DNA of 64,000 nucleotides, from the NCBI RefSeq assembly GCF_022179325.1, contig NZ_BPQQ01000058.1:124001-188000 (forward strand), read 5' to 3'. This document shows, one piece after another, positions 18,427-26,416 of this stretch; position 1 is the stretch's first letter; every line of letters starts with the position of its first letter. The position numbers were made by a program, and so were the translations under genes. Below the pieces are notes generated by a model that had not been told where the DNA came from, searched no databases, and was given only the letters and a program-made list of their open reading frames with translations. The DNA comes from Methylobacterium isbiliense (GTDB lineage: Bacteria; Pseudomonadota; Alphaproteobacteria; Rhizobiales; Beijerinckiaceae).

Positions 18427-18468
18427 TCGATTCTTCGCCAAATCTCTGATTTGACGTCGAACAATCGA
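18427..18468 (-). repeat. 42-base palindromic repeat, copy B (inverted relative to copy A)
   Basis: Read on the minus strand it aligns with copy A along its whole length, with about ten differences and the shared core CGTCAAATCA. The inner CAAATC/GATTTG pair is conserved, and the ends TCGATT and AATCGA still match. Retention of the palindrome in both copies suggests that the fold matters or that the two copies arose by duplication. Confidence 0.7.
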
Positions 18469-18544
18469 GATGTCGCAACGGCCCCGTCGGTCCCGGGCTT
18501 GCACGGGATCGAGATCGATGCCTCGGCATCCGGGGCCGTTGGCA

Positions 18545-18832
18545 TCAGAAGCGGTAGTAGCCGGGCCGGTAGGGCCGGCCGTAGAAGCCGTGGTGGTGGC
18601 GGCGGAACCCGTAGGCGCGGCCGTAGGGCGGTCCGAAACGGCGGTAGCCGTAGGGACGGTAGCCGTAGGGGCGATGCCCGAAATGGCGGTGACGATGGTA
18701 GCCGTACTGCGCCCAGGCGGTGGGCGCCTGCGCCTCGCTGGCCCCGGGGGCCGGAGCGGCGGTCGCGGTCTGCGGCGCCAGGGCGGCCCCGCCCAGCATC
18801 AGGCCGGCGGCCAGGATCACGGTCTTCAGCAC
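18545..18832 (-). CDS. Secreted Tyr/His/Arg-rich small protein
   Basis: A 95-residue secreted protein. Its signal peptide covers about 1–26 (LKTVILAAGLMLGGAAL, then ATAAPAP). The mature part is strongly biased to Tyr, His, Arg, Gly and Phe with degenerate repeats such as RPYGYRPYGYRRFG, resembling metal-binding or cell-surface low-complexity proteins that are common in this group. The start is GTG with GGGAG nine bases upstream. No catalytic domain is present. The stop codon lies in the right arm of the inverted repeat 18113–18547. Confidence 0.75.
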   Translation of the reverse strand: MLKTVILAAGLMLGGAALAPQTATAAPAPGASEAQAPTAWAQYGYHRHRHFGHRPYGYRPYGYRRFGPPYGRAYGFRRHHHGFYGRPYRPGYYRF

Positions 18833-18955
18833 GTGGAGGAACTCCCTGAGAGGCGGCTCCGGATGGAGCGCGGACGCCGGTAACGCGCCGGGAGGGCAAA
18901 CCGTTGCGTGCCGGGCGCCCGGCCGGCACCGCCATCCGCAAGCCCGATCGCGGCC

Positions 18956-19141
18956 TCAGGCGATCCGCAGCGTCATGTCGACGATGGGCGCCTGCCCGGC
19001 TCCCTTCACGAGCGCGATGCCGTGCTCGCAATCCTCGCGCTGCAGGTAGCCCTCCGCCGAATCGGCGATCACCTCGCCGTTCGCGGCCCGCAGCCGCCAG
19101 CGCCAATGGCCGCCGGCATCGCGAAACAATTCGAAGCGCAT
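18956..19141 (-). CDS. YegP/DUF1508 domain protein
   Basis: A 61-residue protein consisting of a single DUF1508 (YegP-like) beta-alpha unit: RFELFRDAGGHWRWRLRAAN, then GEVIADSAEGY, and CEHGIALVKG. Members are small cytoplasmic proteins of unknown role, often stress-linked. GGGAGG lies five bases before the ATG at 19141; the frame is open 28 codons further upstream but without family similarity. It is divergent from the broken SIMPL gene. Confidence 0.8.
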   Translation of the reverse strand: MRFELFRDAGGHWRWRLRAANGEVIADSAEGYLQREDCEHGIALVKGAGQAPIVDMTLRIA

Positions 19142-19319
19142 CGCGGCCTCCCGGTCGTCGCCTCCGGAGAGATGGGGCGGCGGGGCGGCAGGGCAACGCG
19201 AGGAGGTTTCGTCCCCGGCGGACATGACCCAGCGTCATCGAAATGCCGCGCTGGCGGCGCACGAGACGGAGCAGACGGGCGGCCCGACTCACCCTGCCCC
19301 CCGGCGGAGCCGAATCCCG

Positions 19320-20014
19320 ATGCGCGCCTGCTGTCTTGCTCTGCTGATCGTCGCGGCGGGACCCGCCTCGGCGCAGGATATCAGCCCGACATTCCTCGCC
19401 ACGGCAACGGGCGCCATGTCCAGAAGCCCGATGTCGCGCAGATCGAAGTCGGCGTCACGACGAAGGGACGAACCCTCGACGGAGCCGCGGAAACGCATCG
19501 GGAGCGGGCGGCCCGAGCCCACGCGATTCTGCAGGCGCTCGCAGCCGATCGTGTCGTCGTCGAGAAGAGCACCTACAGGCTCACGGAGGATCAGCATCCG
19601 TATCGGACGCCCGACAATCCGCCCCCCCAGCGCGCCGAGATGCCCTTCACCGCGCAGACCAGCCTGACCCTGAGGGCCGCGTCGATCGAGGCCGTCAACC
19701 CGGCGGTCAACCGGCTCGCAGGGAGCGGGCTGTTCGAGATCCGGAAGGTCAGGTTCTCGGTGGAGGCGGATCGTCGGGCGCTGAACGAGGCGCGCCGTGC
19801 GGCGGTGCTCGATGCCCGCGAGCAGGCCCGGATCTACGCCGAAGCGGCCGATCTGACGCTGGTCGAGATCACCGAGATCACGGACGGGGATGCCCTGCCG
19901 CCGGACGGCTTCGCCGACATGCCGTTCTCCTTGCGCTTCGTCGAGATCATCCCGCCCGCATCCGCGGACTTCACGGCGAGCGTCACGATCCGCCGGCGCA
20001 TCACCTCGCGCTGA
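19320..20014 (+). pseudogene. Frameshifted periplasmic SIMPL-domain (DUF541) protein
   Basis: The N-terminus (ATG at 19320) encodes a good signal peptide, RACCLALLIVAAGPASAQD, followed by ISPTFLATATG. The rest of the SIMPL domain continues in another frame from about 19411 as HVQKPDVAQIEVGVTTKG and runs to the stop at 20012–20014. Joining the two frames at 19409–19414 gives a continuous DUF541 protein of about 231 residues; the total length of 695 bases is one short of a whole number of codons, consistent with a one-base loss in GGGCGCC. It is either a recent pseudogene or a sequencing error. SIMPL proteins are periplasmic and of unclear function. Confidence 0.75.
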
Positions 20015-20154
20015 ACCCAGGGCCGCCCTCGATCGCGCCGCGACGGCCCTGAGGCGATGCGATGACGGAGACGAGAGCCTGCGACCCCGCCGCGGACCTC
20101 GACTCCGACGAGGCCGTCGCCGGGATCACAGAGACCGATATCCTCTGTTCGTCA

Positions 20155-20203
20155 CGCACCGACGGCCCGAGCCGCCGAGGCAGCGGGCCGTCGGTGCGCT
20201 TTT
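20155..20203 (+). terminator. Rho-independent terminator after the SIMPL gene
   Basis: A perfect 15-base stem, CGCACCGACGGCCCG (20155–20169) with its complement at 20184–20198, around a 14-base loop, followed by CTTTTG. The T-run is on the plus strand, so it ends transcription coming from the SIMPL locus. Confidence 0.7.
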
Positions 20204-20211
20204 GAGTGCCT

Positions 20212-20238
20212 GCCCGCCGGATCGAGCCTCCGGCGGGC
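20212..20238 (-). terminator. Hairpin downstream of rhlE
   Basis: A nine-base inverted repeat, GCCCGCCGG/CCGGCGGGC with a nine-base loop, lies 46 bases beyond the rhlE stop. A smaller hairpin (GGCCTC-GAC-GAGGCC, 20259–20273) is closer to the gene. Neither has a T-run on the minus strand. Confidence 0.35.
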
Positions 20239-20283
20239 GACCGGCGATCCGGTCGGGCGGCCTCGACGAGGCCTGCCGGGTCC

Positions 20284-21765
20284 TTACCGCGGCGCGCGGT
20301 CGAGCCAGCCGATGGCGCGGCCGTCCTGGCCGCCGGGCGCCGGCGCCCGGTCCCGGCGCTGACCCTGGCCCTGCGGCCGGCCATGGCCCTCGGCCCGGTG
20401 CGGCGCCGGACGTCCGTCCTGACGGCCGGGACGCGCCTCCTGCGGGCGCCCGTCCTGGCGCGGCCGTCCCGGGCCGGCCTGCCGGCCCTCGTGCGGGCGG
20501 CCGCCATGCCCGTGCGGGCGCTGGCCCTGGGGCCGGGCGCCGGGCCGCTGGCCGCGCGGGCCGGGCTGGCGCCGGTCGCGCTCGGCCTCGGCCTCGGCCA
20601 GGGCGGCCTCCTGGCGGCTCGGCGCCACGAAGCCCGCGGGCATCGCCATCTCGGGCACCTTCTGGCGGGTCAGGCGCTCGATGTCGCGCAGGTAGGCGCG
20701 CTCCTCGTCGTTGCAGAACGAGATCGCCAGCCCGTCCGCGCCCGCGCGCGCCGTGCGGCCGATGCGGTGGACATAGGCCTCCGGCACGTTCGGCAGGTCG
20801 AAGTTCACCACGTGGCTGACGCCCTCGACGTCGATGCCGCGGGCCGCGATGTCGGTGGCCACGAGCACCCGGCAGGTGCCGGCCCGGAAGGCGGCGAGCG
20901 CGCGCTCGCGCTGGGGCTGGGACTTGTTGCCGTGGATCGCCGCCGAGCCGATGCCGGCCTTCTCCAGGCCGCGCACGACGCGGTCGGCGCCGTGCTTGGT
21001 GCGGGTGAAGACCAGCACCCGGTCGATCGCGTCGTCGCGCAGGATGGTGCCGAGCAGCGCCTGCTTGGAGCCCGTGGGCACGTGGACGACGCGCTGTTCC
21101 ACGCGCTCGGCCGTGGTGGCGACGGGCGTCACCGCCACCTGCACGGGATCGCGCAGGTACTGGGCGGCGAGGCCCGCGATGTTCTTCGGCATGGTGGCCG
21201 AGAAGAACAGGCTCTGGCGCGCCTTCGGCAGCAGGGTGACGATGCGCTTCAGCGCATGGATGAAGCCGAGGTCGAGCATCTGGTCGGCCTCGTCGAGGAC
21301 GAGGTACTCGACCGCCTGGAGCGTCAGCGCGCGGCGGTCGATCAGGTCGAGGAGCCGGCCCGGCGTGGCGACGAGCACGTCGACGCCGTTGGCGAGCGCC
21401 CGCTCCTGGCGGCCGATGGTGACGCCGCCGAACACCACGGTGGTCGAGAGCTTCAGGAACTTGCCGTAATCGCGAAAGCTGTCGGCGATCTGGCTGGCGA
21501 GTTCGCGGGTGGGCGAGAGCACGAGGACGCGGCAGCCGCCGCGCGGGGCGCGCCGGGGCGTGGCCTCGCTGACGAGCCGGTGCAGGATCGGCAGCGCGAA
21601 GGCGGCGGTCTTGCCGGTGCCGGTCTGGGCGATGCCGCAGAGGTCGCGGCCTTCCATCGCGGGCGGGATCGCCTGCGCCTGGATCGGGGTGGGCGTGACG
21701 TAGCCGGTCTCGGCGAGCGCCTTCAGGATCGGCGCCGCGAGGCCGAAATCAACGAATTGGGTCAA
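20284..21765 (-). CDS. rhlE: DEAD-box RNA helicase (RhlE type)
   Basis: A 493-residue ATP-dependent RNA helicase that remodels RNA, for example in ribosome assembly, cold adaptation or mRNA decay. The motifs are in order: Q-motif PTPIQ (25–29), motif I AQTGTGKT (46–53), PTRELA (85–90), motif II DEAD (158–161), motif III SAT (189–191), and the C-terminal HRIGRTARAG. After about residue 385 the tail is a disordered Gln/Gly/Arg/Pro-rich segment with GQRP-type repeats that probably binds RNA. The start appears to be TTG at 21765, because the conserved FVDFGLAAPILKAL begins at once and no ATG is available. No clear Shine-Dalgarno is seen. Confidence 0.92.
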   Translation of the reverse strand: MTQFVDFGLAAPILKALAETGYVTPTPIQAQAIPPAMEGRDLCGIAQTGTGKTAAFALPILHRLVSEATPRRAPRGGCRVLVLSPTRELASQIADSFRDYGKFLKLSTTVVFGGVTIGRQERALANGVDVLVATPGRLLDLIDRRALTLQAVEYLVLDEADQMLDLGFIHALKRIVTLLPKARQSLFFSATMPKNIAGLAAQYLRDPVQVAVTPVATTAERVEQRVVHVPTGSKQALLGTILRDDAIDRVLVFTRTKHGADRVVRGLEKAGIGSAAIHGNKSQPQRERALAAFRAGTCRVLVATDIAARGIDVEGVSHVVNFDLPNVPEAYVHRIGRTARAGADGLAISFCNDEERAYLRDIERLTRQKVPEMAMPAGFVAPSRQEAALAEAEAERDRRQPGPRGQRPGARPQGQRPHGHGGRPHEGRQAGPGRPRQDGRPQEARPGRQDGRPAPHRAEGHGRPQGQGQRRDRAPAPGGQDGRAIGWLDRAPR

Positions 21766-22048
21766 GGTCGAACTTTCAGGAGGCAGCGGGATCGCCGGGA
21801 CGGGTGCGGGGCACCGCGGATCGCGATCCGGGATTTGGGAGGACAGCCCGCGTGATGGGGCCGCCCCGGAGGGTCAAGCGATCGATCGAGGGGAGCCGGG
21901 CCTGCCGCCGGAGGGCGGCCAATCCGTCACGCAGCCCCCTCAGGCGGGCCGTACGGCCGCTGACGCTGCACAACCGATATGGCGTTGTGCGGGTGCGAAG
22001 TCAATGCGGGGGCGGGCCAAAGGATGCGCCGCGCGCCGCCGCGCCCGC

Positions 22049-22501
22049 TCACGGGGTCCGGGCGGTGCCGTCGAGGGCGTAGACCCCGTCGCCGAGGCGG
22101 CGCAGGGCGGTGCGCCCTTGCGCGCGCTTCCACAGGCGGGTGTTGAGGGCGGCGACCGGATCGTGGCCGGGCAGGGTCAGGCCCCGGGCGGCCATCGCCT
22201 CCCAGATCTCGGCCGCATGCATCGGCCGGCCGGCGGCGGCCAGGACCTCGAAGGCGGTCTCGATCACCCGGCGCCCGTCCGGGCGGCCGGCGGCCTCGGG
22301 CGAAGAGGCGGAGACAGGGGCAGAGGCAGAGGCAGCCGGCGGCACGGCCGCCGGGGCGGGCGAGGCCGCGGGCGCCGCCGGACGCAGGCGGCGGCCCAGA
22401 TCGAGGTAGAGTTCGTGCTCGGCGATGGCGCGGTCGAGGGCGGCGCGCTGCCGCCGCAGCTCCTCCAGCCGCGCCTCCGCCTCCGCCTCGGACAGGAACA
22501 T
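22049..22501 (-). CDS. HARE-HTH winged-helix protein with N-terminal coiled coil
   Basis: A 150-residue protein. Residues 1–40 form a charged coiled coil (SEAEAEARLEELRRQRAALD), followed by an Ala/Pro/Ser-rich linker, then a HARE-HTH domain (about 75–145: AAGRPMHAAEIWEAMAARG and ALNTRLWKRAQG). HARE-HTH domains are linked to chromatin proteins, RNA polymerase delta and restriction endonucleases and are thought to recognise DNA. The ATG at 22501 is chosen over a GTG at 22525 because GAGAGGG precedes it. Its neighbours do not indicate a partner. Confidence 0.7.
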   Translation of the reverse strand: MFLSEAEAEARLEELRRQRAALDRAIAEHELYLDLGRRLRPAAPAASPAPAAVPPAASASAPVSASSPEAAGRPDGRRVIETAFEVLAAAGRPMHAAEIWEAMAARGLTLPGHDPVAALNTRLWKRAQGRTALRRLGDGVYALDGTARTP

Positions 22502-22621
22502 GGCCGCCCTCTCGGAATATTCCACACGGCACGGCTTCCGCCGCGCGCGGTCAAGGAATATTGCCGCCCGCCCCCGCGCTCCGCAAGCCGGGGCCCCGCG
22601 CGATCCCCGTCGTTGTGCGCC

Positions 22622-23059
22622 TCAGCCCGGCAGGGTCATGTGCCCGTCCACGTCGAGCGGCGCCATCGGGTTGAAGGCCAGTTCCCAGAGGTGGCCGTCG
22701 GGGTCGGCGAGAGTGCCGGAATAGCCGCCCCAGACGGCCCGCTGCGGCGGCTTCACCGCACGGGCCCCCCGCGCCACCGCGAAGGCGAAGGCGGCATCGA
22801 CCTCCGCCTCGCTGGCGAGGTTGTGGGCGAGCGTCACGCCCGCGAAGGCCGGCGGGGCTGCGCCCTCCTCCGCGAGGCCCGCATCGGCGGCGAGCGCGGC
22901 GCGCCCGAACAGCGCCAGGACGACCCCCTTGAGCCCGATGAAGGTGATCTCCGGGGTGGAGGCGGGCGAGCGCGCCCAGCCGAGCCCCTCGTAGAAGGCG
23001 GTGGCGCGCGCCACGTCGGCGACGCCGAGCGTGATCAGCGAGATGCGGCGGTCGAACAT
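22622..23059 (-). CDS. VOC (glyoxalase/dioxygenase superfamily) protein
   Basis: A 145-residue VOC-fold protein. It opens with SLITLGVADVARATAFYEGL, the classic first beta-alpha unit, and ends with YSGTLADPDGHLWELAFNP, the second metal-binding half with a conserved Glu in LWEL. Members bind a divalent metal and act on glyoxals, aromatics or antibiotics; the substrate cannot be told. No resistance gene is nearby. It is transcribed in the same direction as repA, 70 bases downstream of it. Confidence 0.8.
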   Translation of the reverse strand: MFDRRISLITLGVADVARATAFYEGLGWARSPASTPEITFIGLKGVVLALFGRAALAADAGLAEEGAAPPAFAGVTLAHNLASEAEVDAAFAFAVARGARAVKPPQRAVWGGYSGTLADPDGHLWELAFNPMAPLDVDGHMTLPG

Positions 23060-23129
23060 GCCGGAGGTCCTGCGGAATGATTCCGCCTCCCTTCCACGGG
23101 GGCGCCCCTGCCGCAAGCCGGGGCCTCCT

Positions 23130-24269
23130 TCAGCCGGCGGCCTTCTTGCGCGCGGGCTTGGGCGGCACCATGAGCGCGCCCGGATCGGCCGGCAGGAGCT
23201 GCATGCCGGCCTCGTCGAGGCTGATCGGGAGCTTGGGAAACACCTCGCGCACATGCGCCACGTCGGCCTTGAAGGCCTGCCGGAAGCTGCGCAGGGAGCC
23301 GTTGTCGGCGCCGAACTGCTTGTGGAGGTTGTCCCAGGAGAGCCGCAGCGGGCGGTGCAGGGCGCGCAGGCGGTAGCCGATCCAGAACAGCAGGTCGAGC
23401 TTGCGCGCCGAGCCGGAGAAGGCGCGGGCGGCCCGGATGTCCACCGGCAGGGCGTGCTTGATCAGGTTGTCGTAGAAATCCTGGTGGAACTGCACGGTCT
23501 TCGACCACGCGAGCCCGCCCTCGCCCTCCGCCCGCCAGAGGTCGAGCTTGCGGAAGGGCGGCATCGTCAGGGTGGAGGAGCGCGACTGACCGTCCCAGAG
23601 GCCGAGCTGCAGGGTGCAGGCGGCCAGGCGGTTGAGCTGCTCCTTGAACTGCCGGATGGTGCCGCGCTCGCCGCCCGTGACCGCGAAGCCCATCTCGCGC
23701 ATGAAGCCCGAGAGGCTGTCGGCCACCTCCACGGTGGGGCTGCGCTGGCGCACGGCCTCGGTGCAGAGGTGCAGGAGCACCAGCCGCGCCTTGGGGCCGT
23801 AGGGCAGGCCCTGCAGGTCCATCTGCCCGGTGACGGGATTCTTGATGCGCCCGGCCAGGATGCTCAGCGTGTTGCGGCCGTATTCCCGGAAGAATTCCCG
23901 GGTCTCGCCGGGATCGCGGTAGGGCAGCCCGCACAGGGCCAGCACGGAATGGATGTGCTGGATGTTCTCCGGCACCAGGGGCTCGGCCTCGATCACCGCC
24001 CGCACGGCGTCGCGGCGGCGCTGGTCGCGGCCCATGCCGGCGCGGGCCTCCGCCTCCCGGGCCGCCTCCGCCCGCTCGGCGTCGCGCAGGGCCTGCCGGT
24101 GGGCGATATGCTCGACGATGACCGCGAACAGGAACCCGCCCCGGGCGGCTTCCAGTTCCGCCTTGAGGTCCTCGTCGTGGATCGCCGCGATTCTGGCCTC
24201 GATGCCCATACGATCTGCAGACGTTCTCGGGCGGGGGCGCAGGCCCGCCGCATCGACCAAGCCCGTCAT
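23130..24269 (-). CDS. repA: Plasmid-type replication initiator RepA (RepA_C family)
   Basis: A 379-residue protein matching the plasmid RepA family (Pfam RepA_C). The family core runs from about 100 to 330: GLPYRDPGETREFFREYGRN, LPYGPKARLVLLHLCTEAVR, SLSGFMREMGFAVTGG, GTIRQFKEQLNRLAAC, and later KTVQFHQDFYDNLIKHALPV. The basic end PPKPARKKAAG fits DNA binding. Such proteins bind iterons and start plasmid replication; here phased iteron-like repeats lie 270–500 bases upstream. The ATG at 24269 has GGGAG before it; another ATG at 24209 starts at MGIEARIAAIHD. The frame is intact, so it may still work. It sits amid core chromosomal genes, which is unexpected. Confidence 0.85.
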   Translation of the reverse strand: MTGLVDAAGLRPRPRTSADRMGIEARIAAIHDEDLKAELEAARGGFLFAVIVEHIAHRQALRDAERAEAAREAEARAGMGRDQRRRDAVRAVIEAEPLVPENIQHIHSVLALCGLPYRDPGETREFFREYGRNTLSILAGRIKNPVTGQMDLQGLPYGPKARLVLLHLCTEAVRQRSPTVEVADSLSGFMREMGFAVTGGERGTIRQFKEQLNRLAACTLQLGLWDGQSRSSTLTMPPFRKLDLWRAEGEGGLAWSKTVQFHQDFYDNLIKHALPVDIRAARAFSGSARKLDLLFWIGYRLRALHRPLRLSWDNLHKQFGADNGSLRSFRQAFKADVAHVREVFPKLPISLDEAGMQLLPADPGALMVPPKPARKKAAG

Positions 24270-24338
24270 GCCCGATTCGGCTCCCGGGAATCTCAAGGCC
24301 GAGCCGGGTTATCCCACGATTCCCGCAACTCATCCCCG

Positions 24339-24374
24339 TAATCCCGCCCGCAATCCCGCCCGCCATCCCGCCGG
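24339..24374 (+). repeat. Three tandem 12-base GC-rich units upstream of repA
   Basis: Units at 24339–24350, 24351–24362 and 24363–24374 share the pattern -AATCCCGCCCG, the last diverged. They lie between the repA start and the iteron field and may be part of the repA control region. Confidence 0.6.
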
Positions 24375-24542
24375 CCCCCTCGCCCGCGCGGGCTCCGCCG
24401 GCCCCGGCGCCGCGCCGGCGGGGCTGTGGGCGGCCGTGTGGACCGGCAGGGGACCGGGATGCGGACCGGGATGGGGACGGGCGGTGCGGCAGCCTGTGCG
24501 GGGCGTGTGGGAGGCCTGTGCGCCCCCTGTTGGGTGCCGCCC

Positions 24543-24765
24543 GCAGAGTTCGATGCGGGCGGCCTTCGCCGCGCCCCCGCCGCGCAGAGTTCGATACGCC
24601 CGGGGGTTTCGGAATCGGCCGGATTCCGAGCGGCTTGGCGGCGGCCTCACGCCGAATCCGATGCGGATCCGCGCAGAATCCCATGCGCGGATCCCCGCGA
24701 TCCCCGCAGAATCCCATACGCACCCACGCAGAGTCCTGTGCCGATCCGCGCAGAGTCGCATGCCG
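24543..24765 (+). repeat. Iteron array of seven phased direct repeats
   Basis: Seven copies of a 16-base motif close to GCAGAATCCCATGCGC start at 24543, 24584, 24651, 24673, 24706, 24728 and 24750. The last five are spaced 22, 33, 22 and 22 bases, all multiples of 11, so the copies lie on one face of the helix as in plasmid iteron origins. Core variants are GCAGAGTTCGATGCGG (first) and GCAGAGTCGCATGCCG (last). A 7-base inverted repeat, CGGAATC/GATTCCG, lies within the field at 24610–24628. The divergent repA is the obvious binding partner. Confidence 0.75.
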
Positions 24766-24810
24766 GATCAGGCCGCATCTCCTTGGCGGATCGGCGAAAT
24801 CCGCCCCTCC

Positions 24811-24972
24811 ATATAATTCACAGATTCGACTCTCTGAGAGTCAGAGCCCGATAGGGCTTCGTATAGGTCCGAGAGATCGTTCGTTTTGAAGAACAAAGGC
24901 ATGTGATCAGCGCATGGACAGGCGACAGCGCGGGTCTCCGGGCAATGACGACGGAATATTATATCATTCACA
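24811..24972 (+). other. Probable oriV-like AT-rich segment with DnaA-box-like sites
   Basis: Directly after the iterons the base composition becomes AT-rich. Two sites match the DnaA box TTATNCACA at eight of nine positions: TAATTCACA at 24814–24822 and TCATTCACA at 24964–24972. A perfect palindrome GACTCTC-T-GAGAGTC lies at 24828–24842. The order initiator gene, iterons, then AT-rich DNA with DnaA boxes is that of an iteron plasmid origin. The segment also lies upstream of mazG and may carry its promoter. Confidence 0.5.
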
Positions 24973-25083
24973 ACAGCATGGCGCGGCGCCCCGGCGCCGC
25001 GTCCTTCCGCACGCCGCCGCGGACGGGTTAAGAGCGGGGTCGCGCCGCACGCGTCCGGCGCGCGAACCGGTGAGTTTCCCCGC

Positions 25084-25872
25084 ATGAGCAGCACCCCGAT
25101 CGAGCGGCTCCTCGCCATCATGGCGCGCCTGCGCGACCCGGAGACGGGCTGCCCCTGGGACCTGCAGCAGAGCTTCGCGACGATCGTCCCCTACACGATC
25201 GAGGAGGCCTACGAGGTCGCGGATGCGGTGGACCGGGGCGACCTCGACGATCTGCGCGACGAACTCGGGGACCTGCTGTTCCAGGTGGTCTTCCAGGCCC
25301 GGATCGCCGAGGAGGCGGGCGCCTTCCGGTTCGACGACGTCGCCACCGCCATCGCCGACAAGATGGTGCGCCGCCATCCCCACATCTTCGGAGCGGTGCG
25401 CGACCTCGATCCGGAGGCGGTCAGGGCGCAGTGGGAGGCGATCAAGGCGCGCGAGAAGGCCGGCCGTCCGGAGGCGCAGGGCGCGCTCGCGGGGGTGCCC
25501 CTCGCCCTGCCCGCCCTGACCCGGGCGGAGAAGATCTCGCGCAAGGCCGCCGCGGTCGGCTTCGACTGGCCGGATGCCGCCCAGGTGGTGGCCAAGGTGC
25601 GCGAGGAGACCGGCGAGGTGGAGGAGGCCCTGGCGGCGGGCGATGCGGAGGCGGTGGCCGAGGAGATCGGCGACCTCCTGTTCTCGGTGGCCAACCTCGC
25701 CCGGCACGCCCGCGTCGATCCCGAGGAGGCCCTGCGGCGGGCCAACGAGAAATTCCGCCGCCGCTTCGCCGCGATGGAGGCCGAGGTGACGGCGGGCGGG
25801 CAGAGCCTCGCCGCGGCCGGCCTCGCCGCCATGGAGGAGGCATGGCTGCAAGTGAAGTGCCGGGAGGGCTGA
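25084..25872 (+). CDS. mazG: Nucleoside triphosphate pyrophosphohydrolase MazG
   Basis: A 262-residue MazG, which hydrolyses NTPs and dNTPs to monophosphates and pyrophosphate for nucleotide-pool cleaning and stress control. It has two MazG folds, as in the E. coli enzyme. The first contains CPWDLQQSFATIVPYTIEEA and the metal motif DDLRDELGDLLFQVVFQ. The second has REETGEVEEAL and AEEIGDLLFSVANLARH. Both E-x2-E…E-x2-D metal sites are present. In rhizobial relatives mazG follows hflX; here it lies about 8 kb away on the other strand, next to the repA replicon. Confidence 0.93.
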   Translation: MSSTPIERLLAIMARLRDPETGCPWDLQQSFATIVPYTIEEAYEVADAVDRGDLDDLRDELGDLLFQVVFQARIAEEAGAFRFDDVATAIADKMVRRHPHIFGAVRDLDPEAVRAQWEAIKAREKAGRPEAQGALAGVPLALPALTRAEKISRKAAAVGFDWPDAAQVVAKVREETGEVEEALAAGDAEAVAEEIGDLLFSVANLARHARVDPEEALRRANEKFRRRFAAMEAEVTAGGQSLAAAGLAAMEEAWLQVKCREG

Positions 25873-25977
25873 GACCGGCGCGACGTGCCGGACATCCGTC
25901 GGGAATGCGGCGCCCGCAGGGTGCGGAATAAATGCGCTATTCCTGGTACTTGCGAGGAATAATTCCGTCCGTTCCGC

Positions 25978-26412
25978 TCAGTCCGCCGCCACCGTCAGGG
26001 TGGCGCCGTCGAGCCCGGTCACGCGCACCCGCGTTCCCGCCGGCAGGTCGGGGCCGGTCACGCGCCAGACCGAATCCCCCACCCGGATGCGCCCGATGCC
26101 GTCGCTGATCGGCGCGTCCAGCACCACCACGGTCCCGACGAGATCGTGCCCGCGCCGGTGCAGCAGCTCGGGGCTGCGGCGCGACAGGCGCTGGCCGGCG
26201 AGGGAGGCGGCGGCCGAGAGGGCCGCGAAGGCGAGCACCTGCCCCTGCCAGGGCAGCCCCAGGGCCGCGGTGGCGAGCCCGGTGCAGAGCGCGCCGAGCC
26301 CGAGCCAGATCAGGAAGACGCCCGGCAGCGCGAGTTCGCCGGCCGCCAGCGCGAGGCCGAGCAGGATCCAGGCCCAAGCGGGGCCGATGGCCGCGAGGAG
26401 ATCCGCCAGCAC
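25978..26412 (-). CDS. NfeD-family membrane protein
   Basis: A 144-residue short NfeD (NfeD1b type). Two to three membrane spans cover about residues 10–75 (AWAWILLGLALAAGELALPG and neighbours), followed by a C-terminal OB-fold domain (GHDLVGTVVVLDAPISDGIG, then WRVTGPDLPAGTRVRV). Such proteins are encoded beside SPFH-domain proteins and are thought to help form membrane microdomains. Its start lies four bases after the stop of the upstream qmcA-like gene, so the two are an operon. Confidence 0.88.
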   Translation of the reverse strand: MLADLLAAIGPAWAWILLGLALAAGELALPGVFLIWLGLGALCTGLATAALGLPWQGQVLAFAALSAAASLAGQRLSRRSPELLHRRGHDLVGTVVVLDAPISDGIGRIRVGDSVWRVTGPDLPAGTRVRVTGLDGATLTVAAD

Positions 26413-26416
26413 GGCG

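Larger units (their letters stand above)
18113..18547. mobile_element. Possible MITE-like element: nested inverted repeats with no coding content
   Basis: The outer arms are an exact 18-base inverted pair, TGATGCCAACGGCCCCGG at 18113–18130 and its reverse complement at 18530–18547. Inside them sit two 42–43-base imperfect palindromes in opposite orientation (18159–18201 and 18427–18468). The core CAACGGCCCCG also occurs once more at 18476–18486. The 225-base interior has no convincing gene. The right outer arm covers the stop codon of the gene at 18545. No target duplication could be confirmed, so this may be a structured repeat rather than a transposon relic. Confidence 0.4.

Noticed and set aside
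24339-24765. Direct repeats considered as a CRISPR array
   Set aside because: Units are too short (12 and 16 bases), the spacing is 22 or 33 bases in phase, and no cas gene is present; the RepA gene explains them as iterons.
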